Shown here in pieces: positions 26,065-35,307 of a stretch of DNA of 64,000 nt (position 1 is the stretch's first letter; each line of letters starts with the position of its first letter). Position numbers and translations under genes: made by a program. The notes below the pieces were generated by a model. It ran no database searches, was not told the origin of the DNA, and was given only the letters and a program-made list of their open reading frames with translations. This stretch comes from DATAOG01 sp963757395 (GTDB lineage Bacteria > Pseudomonadota > Alphaproteobacteria > Geminicoccales > Geminicoccaceae): assembly GCA_963757395.1 (NCBI GenBank), contig CAVWRK010000006.1, positions 62,001 through 126,000 on the forward strand, written 5' to 3'.

Positions 26065-27675
26065 ATGGCTCTGATCCGACCCCGCTCCTCGACCTTCTCC
26101 CGACGCGCCCTCCTGCAGCGTTCGGCACTCGCGGGCGGCGGTCTGCTCGCGGGCTCGCTCGTGCCGGCGCGCGGGCTCGCCCAAGCGAACGCACCCGCGG
26201 TGATCACGAGTGACAAAATGCGGCCGACGCTGCCGTCGGGCGTGCAGGCCGGCGATCTCATGGGCGATCGCGCGATCCTCTGGGCGCAGGCCGACCGGCC
26301 GGCGCGCATGCTGGTCGAGTGGGCGACCACCGAGAGCTTCGCCGACGCGAGCACCGTGCCGGGTCCCGCGGCGCTCGAGGATGCCGACTTCACCGCCAAG
26401 CTCGACCTTGCGGGCTTGCCGCAGGGCCAGCGGATTTTCTACCGGGTGACCATGGTCGATCTGGCCGACCGGAAGCTCGTGAGCGAGCCGGTCGCCGGCA
26501 GCTTCTGGATGCCGCCCACCGCGCGCGGGAACATCCGCTTCGTCTGGTCGGGCGACACCGGCGGCCAGGGCTGGGGCATCAACCCCGACTGGGGCGGCAT
26601 GAAGATCTACGAGGCGATGCGCCAGGTGGAGCCCGCCTTCTTCATCCATTCCGGCGATACGATCTATGCCGATGGCCCGTTTCCGGCCGAGCAGGCGCTG
26701 CCGGACGGCAGCGTCTGGAAGAACCTCACGACCGAGGCGACCTCGAAGGTCGCCGAGACGCTGGCCGAGTTCCGCGGCAACTTTGGCTACAATCTGATGG
26801 ACGCGAACCTCCGGCGGTTCAACGCCGAGGTGCCGATGCTGGCGCAATGGGACGATCACGAGGTCCTGAACAACTGGTACCCGCACGAGGACCTGTCGAG
26901 CGACCCCAAGAAGGCCGCCTACAAGGTCAAGAGCGTCGACCTGCTGGCGGCGCGCGCGGCGCAGGCGTTCTTCGACTACATCCCGATCCGCGAGCATCCG
27001 CTCGAACGCAGGCGGGTCTATGGCGCGTTCGGCTATGGGCCCTCGCTCGAGGTGTTCCGGCTCGACATGCGCTCCTACCGGGGGCCCAACACGGCCAACG
27101 ACCAGACGGCACCAGGGCCTGACACGGCGTTTCTGGGGGCGATCCAGGTGCGCTGGCTGAAGCAGGCGCTGCTGGCGTCGGAGGCGACCTGGAAGGTGAT
27201 CGCGGCCGACATGCCGATCGGCCTCGTGGTGCCTGACGGCGCGCTGTTCGAGGCGGTCGCCAACGGCGACGGGCCAGTGCGTGGCCGCGAGTTCGAGATT
27301 GCCGAGCTCCTCCGCTTCATCCGCGACGCCGGGATCAAAAACGTCGTCTGGCTGACCGCCGACGTCCATTACACAGCGGCCCACTACTACGATCCGAACG
27401 CGGCCCAGTTCCAGGAGTTCGCGCCGTTCTGGGAATTCGTCTCAGGCCCGCTCAACGCCGGCACCTTCGGCCCCAACCCGCTCGACGACACCTTCGGCCC
27501 CAAGGTCGTGTTCCAGAAAGCGCCGCCCGCGGGCCAGGTGAACCTGGCGCCCTCCGCCGGCCTGCAGTTCTTCGGCCAGGTCGACATCGACGGCACGAGC
27601 GAAATCATGACCGTGACCCTCAAGGACCTCGCCGGTTCCTCCCTGTTTACCCAGCAGCTGGCCCCCGAGGTCTGA
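26065..27675 (+). CDS. phoD: PhoD-family alkaline phosphatase/phosphodiesterase, Tat-exported
   Basis: A 536-residue periplasmic metallophosphatase. A twin-arginine signal (SRRALLQRSALAGGGLLAGS) leads to cleavage near GLAQANA. A fibronectin-like N-terminal domain (LPSGVQAGDLMGDRAILWAQ) precedes the catalytic part: FVWSGDTGG, FIHSGDTIYADGP (with metal-binding Asp), LAQWDDHEV, and late in the protein WLTADVHYTAAHYYD. PhoD enzymes need Ca and Fe and release phosphate from monoesters or diesters such as teichoic acids. ATG 26065 has GGAGG seven bases upstream. It is single-gene, and no obvious PHO box was identified. Confidence 0.93.
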   Translation: MALIRPRSSTFSRRALLQRSALAGGGLLAGSLVPARGLAQANAPAVITSDKMRPTLPSGVQAGDLMGDRAILWAQADRPARMLVEWATTESFADASTVPGPAALEDADFTAKLDLAGLPQGQRIFYRVTMVDLADRKLVSEPVAGSFWMPPTARGNIRFVWSGDTGGQGWGINPDWGGMKIYEAMRQVEPAFFIHSGDTIYADGPFPAEQALPDGSVWKNLTTEATSKVAETLAEFRGNFGYNLMDANLRRFNAEVPMLAQWDDHEVLNNWYPHEDLSSDPKKAAYKVKSVDLLAARAAQAFFDYIPIREHPLERRRVYGAFGYGPSLEVFRLDMRSYRGPNTANDQTAPGPDTAFLGAIQVRWLKQALLASEATWKVIAADMPIGLVVPDGALFEAVANGDGPVRGREFEIAELLRFIRDAGIKNVVWLTADVHYTAAHYYDPNAAQFQEFAPFWEFVSGPLNAGTFGPNPLDDTFGPKVVFQKAPPAGQVNLAPSAGLQFFGQVDIDGTSEIMTVTLKDLAGSSLFTQQLAPEV

Positions 27676-27678
27676 AGG

Positions 27679-28110
27679 CTATCGCCACCCGTCCTCGGAG
27701 TAAGAGACACCGGCGCGCCAGCCATCGATCGCGGCGCGCACGTAGGGGACCATGTTGGCGGGCAGCGCGTCGAGGGCAAACCAGGCGAGCCGGTCGCACT
27801 TGTCGGGCTCCAGGTTGCGCGGCTCGCCCGACCAGCGCAGCGCCTCGAAGAACAGGCCGATCCGCTCGTCGCGGGTGCAGCGATGCACGACATGGGCAAA
27901 GCGGAGATCGTCCGGTTGGATCATGAGCCCGGCCTCCTCCGCGGCCTCGCGGCAAAGCGCCGCGCGCGCGGTCTCGCCGCCGTCCATGTGGCCCGCGACC
28001 ACGCTGTAGTTGCCATCCTCGTAGCCGGTGCTGAACCGGCGCAGCAGCAGGATCCGGTTTTCCCGAACAAGGAACAGATGGACTTCCGGTATCAACTTGA
28101 AGCGCTGCAT
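27679..28110 (-). CDS. NUDIX hydrolase
   Basis: A 143-residue pyrophosphohydrolase with a perfect Nudix box: GHMDGGETARAALCREAAEE followed by AGL. It starts MQRFKLIPEVHLFLVRENRI at 28110, giving the standard single-domain length. Substrates of this branch are nucleotide diphosphate derivatives such as oxidised dNTPs or NADH; the exact one cannot be read. It is divergent from the OsmC gene, with 88 bases between. Confidence 0.92.
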   Translation of the reverse strand: MQRFKLIPEVHLFLVRENRILLLRRFSTGYEDGNYSVVAGHMDGGETARAALCREAAEEAGLMIQPDDLRFAHVVHRCTRDERIGLFFEALRWSGEPRNLEPDKCDRLAWFALDALPANMVPYVRAAIDGWRAGVSYSEDGWR

Positions 28111-28198
28111 GACCTTCCCATCGGTGGTCGGTTGCGCAAGATGGCCGTCGGTGCGACGTTCGCTCGCGTGTAGCTTGTGACGAGCGGTGAGGGAAGGC

Positions 28199-28711
28199 AT
28201 GGCGATGGATGCGGCAGCGCTCAAGGAACTCCAGGCGCCGTTCAAGCAGCGCTATCGGGAGGCGCCCGAGGCGGCGGTGATCACACTTCGGGCCGAGGGC
28301 GCGATCGGTGAGGGCGTGACCTGTTCGGTTCAGACCGCCAAGGCCCTGGTTGAGGCCGGGCTGCATCCGGCGACCGGCGGCAGCGGCCTGCACGCCTGCT
28401 CGGGCGACATGTTGCTGGAGGCGCTGGCCGCCTGCGCCGGGGTCACGCTCTCCGCGGTCGCGACCGCGCTCGCGATCCCGATCCGCGCGGGTAGGGTCGA
28501 GGTCGAGGGCGATCTCGACTTTCGCGGCACGCTCGGGGTCGCCAAAGACGCCCCGGTTGGGTTCAGGGACATCCGGCTGCGCTTCAAGCTCGACAGCGAC
28601 GCCTCGGAGGACCAACTCGCCACCCTGATCAAGCTCACCGAGCGCTACTGCGTGGTCTACCAGACGCTGCGCAGCCCGCCCCCGATCAGCTTGGCGGCCA
28701 GCCGCGGCTGA
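28199..28711 (+). CDS. OsmC/Ohr-like family protein
   Basis: A 170-residue OsmC-fold protein: GVTCSVQTAKALVEAGLHPA, ACSGDMLLEALAACAGVTLS (first Cys region), and near the end IKLTERYCVVYQTLRSPP (second Cys). The two Cys are those used for peroxide reduction in this family, although the second motif is RYCVVYQTL rather than the classical CPV. Two ATG codons (28199, 28205) both follow GAGGGAAGG. It is likely a detoxification enzyme for organic hydroperoxides. Confidence 0.85.
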   Translation: MAMDAAALKELQAPFKQRYREAPEAAVITLRAEGAIGEGVTCSVQTAKALVEAGLHPATGGSGLHACSGDMLLEALAACAGVTLSAVATALAIPIRAGRVEVEGDLDFRGTLGVAKDAPVGFRDIRLRFKLDSDASEDQLATLIKLTERYCVVYQTLRSPPPISLAASRG

Positions 28712-28757
28712 CCGGCCGCCGCGCGGCCTCGGCGATCGGCTGCCCCCGCGGGCGCCG

Positions 28758-30590
28758 TCACCGTGCAGCGTCGGTGCTCGCGGTCGCCGGATCGCGGGCC
28801 GGGCCGAGGACGGTCAACGGCGACGACCGCGGACGCCAGGGCTCGTCGATCCGCACCTCGATCAGATTGGAGCCCTGAAGGTCCGCGGCTTTGGGATCGA
28901 AGGCGATGCGGACTTCCCGCGGCTCGTCGGCCTCCTTGGCATAGATCGAGCGGCCGTAGAGAGCCGGTTGCGGCGGGCTCAGTTTCAAGACGTCGAGCAG
29001 CGTCGGATAGAGGTCGACCAGCTGGGTCGGCGTCTCGACCACCCGCAGCGGCCCCTCGGCATGCGGTCGCTTGATCATCAGAAGGGCCTGCACGTAGGAG
29101 AGCAGACTCGCTTGCCGGTATCCGAGGATCTGACCCTTCTTCTCTCTGGTCTCGCCGAGCGGCATCCAGTCGCCCGTGTCGCCGTGGATGACGATGGTCG
29201 CTGCCTGGTAGCGCTCCAGCCGCTTCAGCTCCTCCAGGAACGAGGCCACCAGGCGAAGCGAGCACTGCGCCTGGAGCAGGTAGCCCTGCACCGCCCTGAG
29301 GGGCACCGCGCGTTTGCCGGTCGGGCCGGCATAGCGGCAATCCCGGTCCAGGACGTGGGGCCCGTGGGGCAGCAGGACGTGGGCATAAACGTATTCGCCG
29401 TTCGGCGCGCGCGCCGCTTCCTCACGCACGAGCTGGCGCAGCACCAGAACGCCGGCAACCTGATGCAGTCCCTCGGTGCCCGAGAGCGGCCGCCGCCGTC
29501 CGGTCAGCAACTCGAAGAGCGGGTCGGCGAGGTCGGCCGCGAGCGGCAGCGCCTCGTTGGTCAGCAGATTGGGTGCCAGGCTCGCGAGCCAGATCTGGAG
29601 CAAGTCGTACAAGCCAGCGTGCGCGAAGCCCGTCTGTTGTTCGTAGATATCGACATCGTACTGGAAGCGGTCGACGTATTTGGTCTTCCAGCTCGCGATC
29701 GGAGCGTACATCCAGATACGGTATCCGTGGCTCGCCAAGGTTGGGAACAGGCCCTCGCTGGTTTGCCAGCCGTGAATCCAGTGATTGTAGTTCATTCCCT
29801 TAAAATAGGTGCCGGTAAAATAGCTGGCGGCCGATTGAAGGGTCCAGACATAGTTCGACACATTGTTCTTGAACAAGTCGAAACCGGCAAAGACATCTCT
29901 GGTCCCGGTGTGCTCGAGGGCGTCCAGGAAGGCATCGGTTTGCATGCGATCGAGGACGATGTGGTAGATGTTGCCGGTGATGTCAGCCGAGTCAGCGTCA
30001 AGGGCATGCGGGCCCGGCACGGCCGTGGGGAGGCTCGCTTGCTCGCCCGCTCCCCGGCTTTCCCGAGCGTGTTGGGGATCGGCCAGCATCAGAACGCCCG
30101 CATAGCCGAAGCTGACCAGGAGGAGGGCGGCCGAGAACAGCTCTGCGATCACCAGGCCGCGGCCGCGTTGGAGCTGGACGAAGACGAAAACCAGCACCGC
30201 GAGCAGCGCAAGCTCGATCAGGGTATAGAGGATCGGCTCGGTGCTCCGCAGCCTCGAGCCGTCGAGCGGCCCGATCTGGATCGGCGCGTAGACGTGGGCG
30301 AGCAGGAGAAACAGGCCGAGACAGAACATGAAGACGGCGGCGGTGGCCGCCGCGCCGACGTGAACGGCCGCTCCGACCCGGAGCACGATGGCGAAGCCGA
30401 TGAAGAGGACGAGGCCGAGCGCCGCCACCAGCAGCAGCTCATGGAACGCGAAGTCCCAGTCTTCACCGGAATGCGCGTAGATGGTGAACGGTATGATCGC
30501 AAAGACCACTGTGAAGAAGGTCAGCGCGAGCAGATGATAGCGCAGCCCTGGCAAGAAGATCGAAGCCCCACGGCGGTCGTTGCGAAACAA
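28758..30590 (-). CDS. Membrane-anchored sulfatase/LTA-synthase-like protein
   Basis: A 610-residue protein. Five to six transmembrane helices in the first 200 residues (LLALTFFTVVFAIIPFTIYA, LLLVAALGLVLFIGFAIVLR, ELALLAVLVFVFVQLQ) precede a periplasmic alkaline-phosphatase-superfamily domain: NIYHIVLDRMQTDAFLDALE with the metal Asp, KNNVSNYVWTLQSAASYFTG, LLPHGPHVLDRDC, and the metal motif IHGDTGDWMPLGE. I start it at TTG 30590, which has GGAGG five bases upstream and is 16 bases after the methyltransferase stop. Relatives transfer phosphoglycerol or phosphoethanolamine to surface glycans; this is the likely role. Confidence 0.8.
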   Translation of the reverse strand: MFRNDRRGASIFLPGLRYHLLALTFFTVVFAIIPFTIYAHSGEDWDFAFHELLLVAALGLVLFIGFAIVLRVGAAVHVGAAATAAVFMFCLGLFLLLAHVYAPIQIGPLDGSRLRSTEPILYTLIELALLAVLVFVFVQLQRGRGLVIAELFSAALLLVSFGYAGVLMLADPQHARESRGAGEQASLPTAVPGPHALDADSADITGNIYHIVLDRMQTDAFLDALEHTGTRDVFAGFDLFKNNVSNYVWTLQSAASYFTGTYFKGMNYNHWIHGWQTSEGLFPTLASHGYRIWMYAPIASWKTKYVDRFQYDVDIYEQQTGFAHAGLYDLLQIWLASLAPNLLTNEALPLAADLADPLFELLTGRRRPLSGTEGLHQVAGVLVLRQLVREEAARAPNGEYVYAHVLLPHGPHVLDRDCRYAGPTGKRAVPLRAVQGYLLQAQCSLRLVASFLEELKRLERYQAATIVIHGDTGDWMPLGETREKKGQILGYRQASLLSYVQALLMIKRPHAEGPLRVVETPTQLVDLYPTLLDVLKLSPPQPALYGRSIYAKEADEPREVRIAFDPKAADLQGSNLIEVRIDEPWRPRSSPLTVLGPARDPATASTDAAR

Positions 30591-30606
30591 CGCAACCTCC
30601 AAAATC

Positions 30607-32004
30607 TCAGTCGTTGCGATCGTACCAGAACAAACGGCGGCCGTACTCCGAGATGATCTCGCTGCGGACGATCCGGGCCGTGCTGGACAGGCAACGCGCA
30701 AAGGTTGCCTCATCATAGCCCTGGAAGATATCTTCCCGCAACGCCAGCATGCGGCCGACCGTGGGGTCCGCCTTCGGCACGAACTCGATCACGCCGCGCG
30801 GTGCCAGGCCCATGAGCCAGGCCAGAATCTGCTCCAGCGGCAGGTTGCGGGCGATCGCCAGGTGATGGACGAAGGCCAGAGCGAGCAACGCGTCGGCCTT
30901 GGCGCGGCCGCCGAAGCCGGTGCGTTCCAGCTGTCGCCAGCCCTGGTCCGGGCTCGGGTTGGCGGCGTCCAGGAACAGCGGCAGGAAGTCCAGATCCTCG
31001 GCCTGGGAACGGTGAAAGGCGGCATCCAGGGCCTGCTGGTCGAAGTCGAAGCCGACCACCCGCTTGGCGCCGGCGCCGAGCGCCAGCGCGGCATAGTCGC
31101 CGGTATTACAGCCGAGGTCGAACAAAAGCGCCGGCCGCGTCTGCTCGACGAACGCCCCGACGAAGCTGCGTTTGGCGGCCTCCTCGGCGGGTCGGTAACC
31201 ATGGCGCTCGGCATAGTCGCTCCAGGTAGTCGGCGCGCCGTCGGCCGGCTCGAGCCGTGCGATCCAGCGGCGCAGCTGGCCGAGCAGACCCTGGAAGGCG
31301 GTCGGCGACAGCCGGCTGCGGCGCGCCTTCTCGATGCTGACGGCGGGTTTGCGCATCGCCTTCTCGTGCAGGCGCGCCTGCAGCAGCACATGAGCGAGCA
31401 CCTTCCAGGACAGCCGGCTCCGCCACGGCAGCAGTCTCGCGAGATCGGACGTGGGAATGCCCTCGAGGCTACCGCGATACCAGGCATTGTGCGACACACC
31501 GAGCAGGGCCCGGAGCAGGAGCGGGTTCAGGAACTGCTCGCAGAACTGCCGGTGCCCGATCCAGAGCTCGCCCTCGCGCCGGCAGCGCAGCGACAGCAGG
31601 TCGATGAACACCGGCCGGCTGCCCCGAAACTGGACATTGTATGCGCTCGCATCCGCGAGCGCCGCGCCACCGGCCAGCGCCTCGAGGTGCAGGTCGAGAT
31701 GCAACAGAGCCGCCGCCTTGAGCGCCGCAAAGCCCCACTCGTAAGGGAACGAGACATAAGGGATCGGTGGATGCTCGACGACGTAGCACGCGCTTTTGGC
31801 AAGCTCGCCGAGCACTTCCGGCGCGACCTCACGGCTGGCGACCAACCAGCCCTTCTCGACCAGCCGCGCGAGCAACCCCTGGTCCCGCAGCTGCTCGTAG
31901 TCGTGAACCGCGGTCTCATAGATCGTTCGATAGATGCGGTCGTCGGCGACAAAGACCTGGCCTGCGGGGTCGCGAAACGAGCCGGCCTGTGCGGCGAGCG
32001 TCAT
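30607..32004 (-). CDS. SAM-dependent methyltransferase with kinase-like N-terminal domain
   Basis: A 465-residue protein. The second half is a class I methyltransferase: LLFDLGCNTGDYAALALGAG (motif I), VVGFDFDQQALDAAF (motif II), ALLALAFVHHLAIARN (post-I/IV). The first half is not a methyltransferase: its ADASAYNVQFRGSRPVFIDL stretch resembles the catalytic D-x4-N and metal-binding Asp of aminoglycoside-kinase-like folds. The start is set at ATG 32004, overlapping the preceding small gene by 4 bases. The context (small exported protein, membrane sulfatase) suggests modification of a surface glycan or lipid. Confidence 0.82.
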   Translation of the reverse strand: MTLAAQAGSFRDPAGQVFVADDRIYRTIYETAVHDYEQLRDQGLLARLVEKGWLVASREVAPEVLGELAKSACYVVEHPPIPYVSFPYEWGFAALKAAALLHLDLHLEALAGGAALADASAYNVQFRGSRPVFIDLLSLRCRREGELWIGHRQFCEQFLNPLLLRALLGVSHNAWYRGSLEGIPTSDLARLLPWRSRLSWKVLAHVLLQARLHEKAMRKPAVSIEKARRSRLSPTAFQGLLGQLRRWIARLEPADGAPTTWSDYAERHGYRPAEEAAKRSFVGAFVEQTRPALLFDLGCNTGDYAALALGAGAKRVVGFDFDQQALDAAFHRSQAEDLDFLPLFLDAANPSPDQGWRQLERTGFGGRAKADALLALAFVHHLAIARNLPLEQILAWLMGLAPRGVIEFVPKADPTVGRMLALREDIFQGYDEATFARCLSSTARIVRSEIISEYGRRLFWYDRND

Positions 32005-32243
32005 CCGCCCCCGGTCGGATCGCCGGGACCGTCGCTCGGCCGGCGCTCGTCGGCCGACGCCGAGAAGAAGGACTTGAACTTGTGCCAGTAGCGCCCGAGC
32101 ACCACGGAGGCCGCCGCCAGCCCGGCAATCAGCCCTTGCAGCAACATGCTGCCGAGGCCCGGATCCAGATAGGCGTGGGCATCCCGGGTCGACAGCAGGA
32201 GAACGCCGAGCGCCAGGGCCGCAATCGAGGCGGAAGCTTTCAT
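32001..32243 (-). CDS. Small exported/membrane protein (YLDPGxGSMLLQ family)
   Basis: An 80-residue protein: signal-like helix MKASASIAALALGVLLLSTR, the motif AYLDPGLGSMLLQGLIAGLA, a second helix, and a basic segment YWHKFKSFFS. This short family, with an invariant YLDPG-x-GS, is common beside polysaccharide and sulfatase genes and has no known function. It is the first gene of the operon and overlaps the methyltransferase by ATGA. A longer in-frame start at 32276 exists but begins outside the conserved region. Confidence 0.82.
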   Translation of the reverse strand: MKASASIAALALGVLLLSTRDAHAYLDPGLGSMLLQGLIAGLAAASVVLGRYWHKFKSFFSASADERRPSDGPGDPTGGG

Positions 32244-32379
32244 CAGACTGCCATTTGTCAAGATATTGCCATACAACTGTCACGTTTACGCGAGTTTCGG
32301 GAGAGGCTCAAGCCGGAAGCGGCAGACCTCCGGTTGGACGGCCCGGTGGTTTGCGGCTGGTGGCGCGGAGTCGCGCCGA

Positions 32380-33957
32380 TCAGTGGCGGAAGTGGCGGAT
32401 GCCGGTGAACAGCATGGCGGCGCCGGCCTGGTCTGCGACCGCGATCACCTCGGCATCGCGCAGGCTGCCGCCCGGCTGGATCGCGGCGGTGGCGCCAGCG
32501 CGCAGCGCCATGTCGAGGCCGTCCGGAAACGGGAAGAAAGCGTCGGACGCGACCACGCTGCCGACGATCCGGGATTCGCTCTCCTCGGCCTCGCGGCTGA
32601 CCAGCGCCGCCTTCTCGATCGCGATCCGCACGGCATCGACCCGGCTCATCTGGCCGGCGCCGACCGCGACCGTGGCGCCGTCGCTCGCGAACACGATCGC
32701 GTTCGAGCGGACGTGCTTGGCGACCGTGAACGCGAAGCGGAGGTCGGCGACCTCGGCCGCTGTCGGCGCCCGCTCGCTGACCACTCGCAGCTGGTCGTCG
32801 ACCGGCTGCTGGGCATCGCGCTCCTGGACCAGGAGGCCACCGATCACCGAGCGTATCTCGATCTCCCCCGGCCGCGCCTCGAGCAGGCCGCCGGTCAGGA
32901 GCAGGCGGAGGTTCTGCTTGGCGCTCAGCACCACCCGCGCCCCCTCGTCGGCCGCGGGCGCGATCACGACCTCGGTGAACACCCGCGCGATCTGTTCGGC
33001 GGTCGCCTGATCGAGTGGCCGGTTGAGCGCAACCACGCCGCCATAGGCGCTCTGCGGGTCGCAGGCGAGTGCCCGGCCGTAGGCCTGAGCCAGGTCGTCG
33101 CCGATCGCCACGCCACAGGGGTTGGCGTGCTTGATGATTGCGATCGCGGCCTCGCCGAATTCGCTCACCAGCTCGAAGGCGGCATCGGCATCGGCGAGAT
33201 TATTGTAGGAGAGCGCCTTGCCCTGGACCTGCTCGGCAGCGGCGACGCTCGGCCGCACCTCGTCGGTCGTGTAGAACGCGGCCTTCTGATGGGGGTTCTC
33301 GCCGTAGCGCATCTTCTGGCGGCGGGTCGCGCCGAGGATCAGGCGCTCGGGCAAGACCTCGCCCTCCCGGCTCGCGAACCAGCGGGCGATCGCACCGTCG
33401 TAGGCGGCGGTGCGCGCGAACGCCTTGGCCGCGAGCGTGCGGCGGAGCGCCTCGCCGCTGTCGCCGCCACGGGCTTTGAGCTCGGCGACCACCAGGCCGT
33501 AGTCGGCCGGGTCGACGACCACGGTGACGCCGGCGTGGTTCTTGGCGGCGGCGCGGATCAGGGCGGTGCCGCCGACGTCGATCATCTCGACCGCCTCCTC
33601 GGCGCTGACACCGCCCGCGATGGTCGCCTCGAACGGGTAGAGATTGACCACCACCAGGTCGATCGGCGTGATGTTCAGCGCCTCGATGGTCGCCATGTGC
33701 GCCTTGAGGTCGCGGCGCGCGAGGATCCCGCCATGGACCGCGGGATGCAGGGTCTTGACCCGACCGTCCAGGATGCCGGCGACGCCGGTCAGCGTCGCGA
33801 CGTCGATCACCTCGAGCCCGGCGTCGCGCAGCAGCCGTGCGGTGCCGCCGGTCGAGACCAGCTCGATGCCGAGCCCGGCCAGCTCGCGCGCGAGTTCGAC
33901 CAAGCCGGTCTTGTCCCAGACCGAGAGCAGCGCGCGCCGGGTCGGCCGAGCAGTCAT
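32380..33957 (-). CDS. purH: Bifunctional AICAR transformylase/IMP cyclohydrolase
   Basis: A 525-residue enzyme for the last two steps of IMP synthesis. The N-terminal cyclohydrolase domain (RRALLSVWDKTGLVELAREL, STGGTARLLRDAG, RVKTLHPAVHGGILARRD, NLYPFEATIAGG) is followed by the transformylase domain with the catalytic Lys-His in AIIKHANPCGVAIGDDLAQA and the ending SLRDAEVIAVADQAGAAMLF. The ATG at 33957 gives the normal length. It is followed upstream by rsmB in the same direction, a familiar alphaproteobacterial pairing. Confidence 0.97.
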   Translation of the reverse strand: MTARPTRRALLSVWDKTGLVELARELAGLGIELVSTGGTARLLRDAGLEVIDVATLTGVAGILDGRVKTLHPAVHGGILARRDLKAHMATIEALNITPIDLVVVNLYPFEATIAGGVSAEEAVEMIDVGGTALIRAAAKNHAGVTVVVDPADYGLVVAELKARGGDSGEALRRTLAAKAFARTAAYDGAIARWFASREGEVLPERLILGATRRQKMRYGENPHQKAAFYTTDEVRPSVAAAEQVQGKALSYNNLADADAAFELVSEFGEAAIAIIKHANPCGVAIGDDLAQAYGRALACDPQSAYGGVVALNRPLDQATAEQIARVFTEVVIAPAADEGARVVLSAKQNLRLLLTGGLLEARPGEIEIRSVIGGLLVQERDAQQPVDDQLRVVSERAPTAAEVADLRFAFTVAKHVRSNAIVFASDGATVAVGAGQMSRVDAVRIAIEKAALVSREAEESESRIVGSVVASDAFFPFPDGLDMALRAGATAAIQPGGSLRDAEVIAVADQAGAAMLFTGIRHFRH

Positions 33958-33994
33958 TGGCGGAGCTCCGAGAGGACTTCGCTCTGGTAGCGGC

Positions 33995-35293
33995 TCAACC
34001 GCGCGCTCGCAAGCGCGCGATGAAGAAGCCATCGAGGCCACCCTGTCCGGGCAGATGGCAGGGCAGGGTCCGGACCTCGCCGGCCGGGGTCCGCTCGACC
34101 GCGAGGCCCGCGAGCTCTTCGGGCGCGATCGGCCAGCGCTCGAGCGGCAGGCCATCGGCGAGCGCGGCCTCGATCAGCGGCGCGCCCTCCTCGGGCTGCA
34201 GCGAGCAGCTGGCGTAGACCAGCGTCCCGCCCGGCGCCAGCATCAGGGCGGCCGCGGCCAGCAGCTGACGCTGCAGCTGCGCGAGGCGCGTGACGTCAGC
34301 CGGCGTCTTGTGCCAGGCGATGTCCGGGTGGCGGCGGATCGTGCCGGTCGCGGTACATGGGGCATCGAGCAGCAGGCGGAGGGCCGGCTGCTCGGGGCGC
34401 CAGTCGCGCGCATCCGCGACCACGACCTCGGCGCCGAGCCGAAGGCGCTGGAGATTGGCACCCAGGCGCTCGGCGCGCCTGGCCGAGGCCTCGACCGCGA
34501 TCACCCTGGCGCCGGCCGCCGCCAGCTGCGCGGTCTTGCCGCCCGGTGCGGCGCAGAGATCGATCACCGTGCGCCCGGCGATCTCCGGCAGCAGGCGGGC
34601 GGGCAGCGCGGCTGCGGCGTCCTGCACCCACCAGGCGCCGTCCGCGTAACCCGGCAGGTCCTCGACCGCGCCACCGGCCAGCCGGCGCAGCGTGTTGCCG
34701 TGGAGATGGTCCGCATCGAGGCGCCGCGCCCAGACCTCGGGATGCTCCCTGACCGTGAGATCGAGCGGCGGCTCGACCAGATGGGCCATGGCGATCGCCG
34801 TCGCCGCGTCCTCGCCATAGGCCGCCGACCAGCTCCGCCAGAGCCAGTCCGGCGTGTCGAGGCGGGCAGCCTCCTGCGCCTCGACCAAGGCCTGGCCCTC
34901 GCGGGCGACCCGGCGCAGCACGGCATTGACGAGCCCGCGCGCGAAATCTTCGCGGCCGCTCGCGAGCGCCACCGTCTCGCTGACTGCGGCGTGCGCCGGC
35001 GTCTCGAGGAACAGCAGCTGGACCGCGCCGAGACGGAGCAGATTGCGCACCCGGATCGACTTGGGCGTTGCCCGCAGGAACCGCTCGAGGACGGCATCGA
35101 TCTGGCCGAGCCGGCGCAGCGTGGTGGTCGTCAGCAAACGCGCATGCGCCCGATCGCGCGACGCCAGCCGGCCGAGCTGCGGGTGGCCGGCGAACGCCTC
35201 GTCGAAGGGCCGCTGGTCGCCCAGCACCAGATCGAGCACATCGAGCGCAATCCGGCGGGCGCTGATCGGGGCCGCGCTCGGCGGGGCCGCCAT
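33995..35293 (-). CDS. rsmB: 16S rRNA m5C967 methyltransferase (RsmB/Sun family)
   Basis: A 432-residue RNA methyltransferase. The NusB-like N-terminal domain (ARRIALDVLDLVLGDQRPFD, FARGLVNAVLRRVAREG) binds rRNA. The catalytic domain has motif I VIDLCAAPGGKTAQLAAAG, DARDWRPEQPALRLLLDAPC with the cysteine that releases product, and YASCSLQPEEGAPLIEAAL with the nucleophilic cysteine. It lies between lysS and purH, all in the same direction. Confidence 0.95.
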   Translation of the reverse strand: MAAPPSAAPISARRIALDVLDLVLGDQRPFDEAFAGHPQLGRLASRDRAHARLLTTTTLRRLGQIDAVLERFLRATPKSIRVRNLLRLGAVQLLFLETPAHAAVSETVALASGREDFARGLVNAVLRRVAREGQALVEAQEAARLDTPDWLWRSWSAAYGEDAATAIAMAHLVEPPLDLTVREHPEVWARRLDADHLHGNTLRRLAGGAVEDLPGYADGAWWVQDAAAALPARLLPEIAGRTVIDLCAAPGGKTAQLAAAGARVIAVEASARRAERLGANLQRLRLGAEVVVADARDWRPEQPALRLLLDAPCTATGTIRRHPDIAWHKTPADVTRLAQLQRQLLAAAALMLAPGGTLVYASCSLQPEEGAPLIEAALADGLPLERWPIAPEELAGLAVERTPAGEVRTLPCHLPGQGGLDGFFIARLRARG

Positions 35294-35307
35294 GGCTGGA
35301 CCCGCGA

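Noticed and set aside
32254..32264. TTGACA on the minus strand just upstream of the YLDPG gene
   Set aside because: It lies only about 10-15 bases before the chosen ATG, too close to act as its -35 element.
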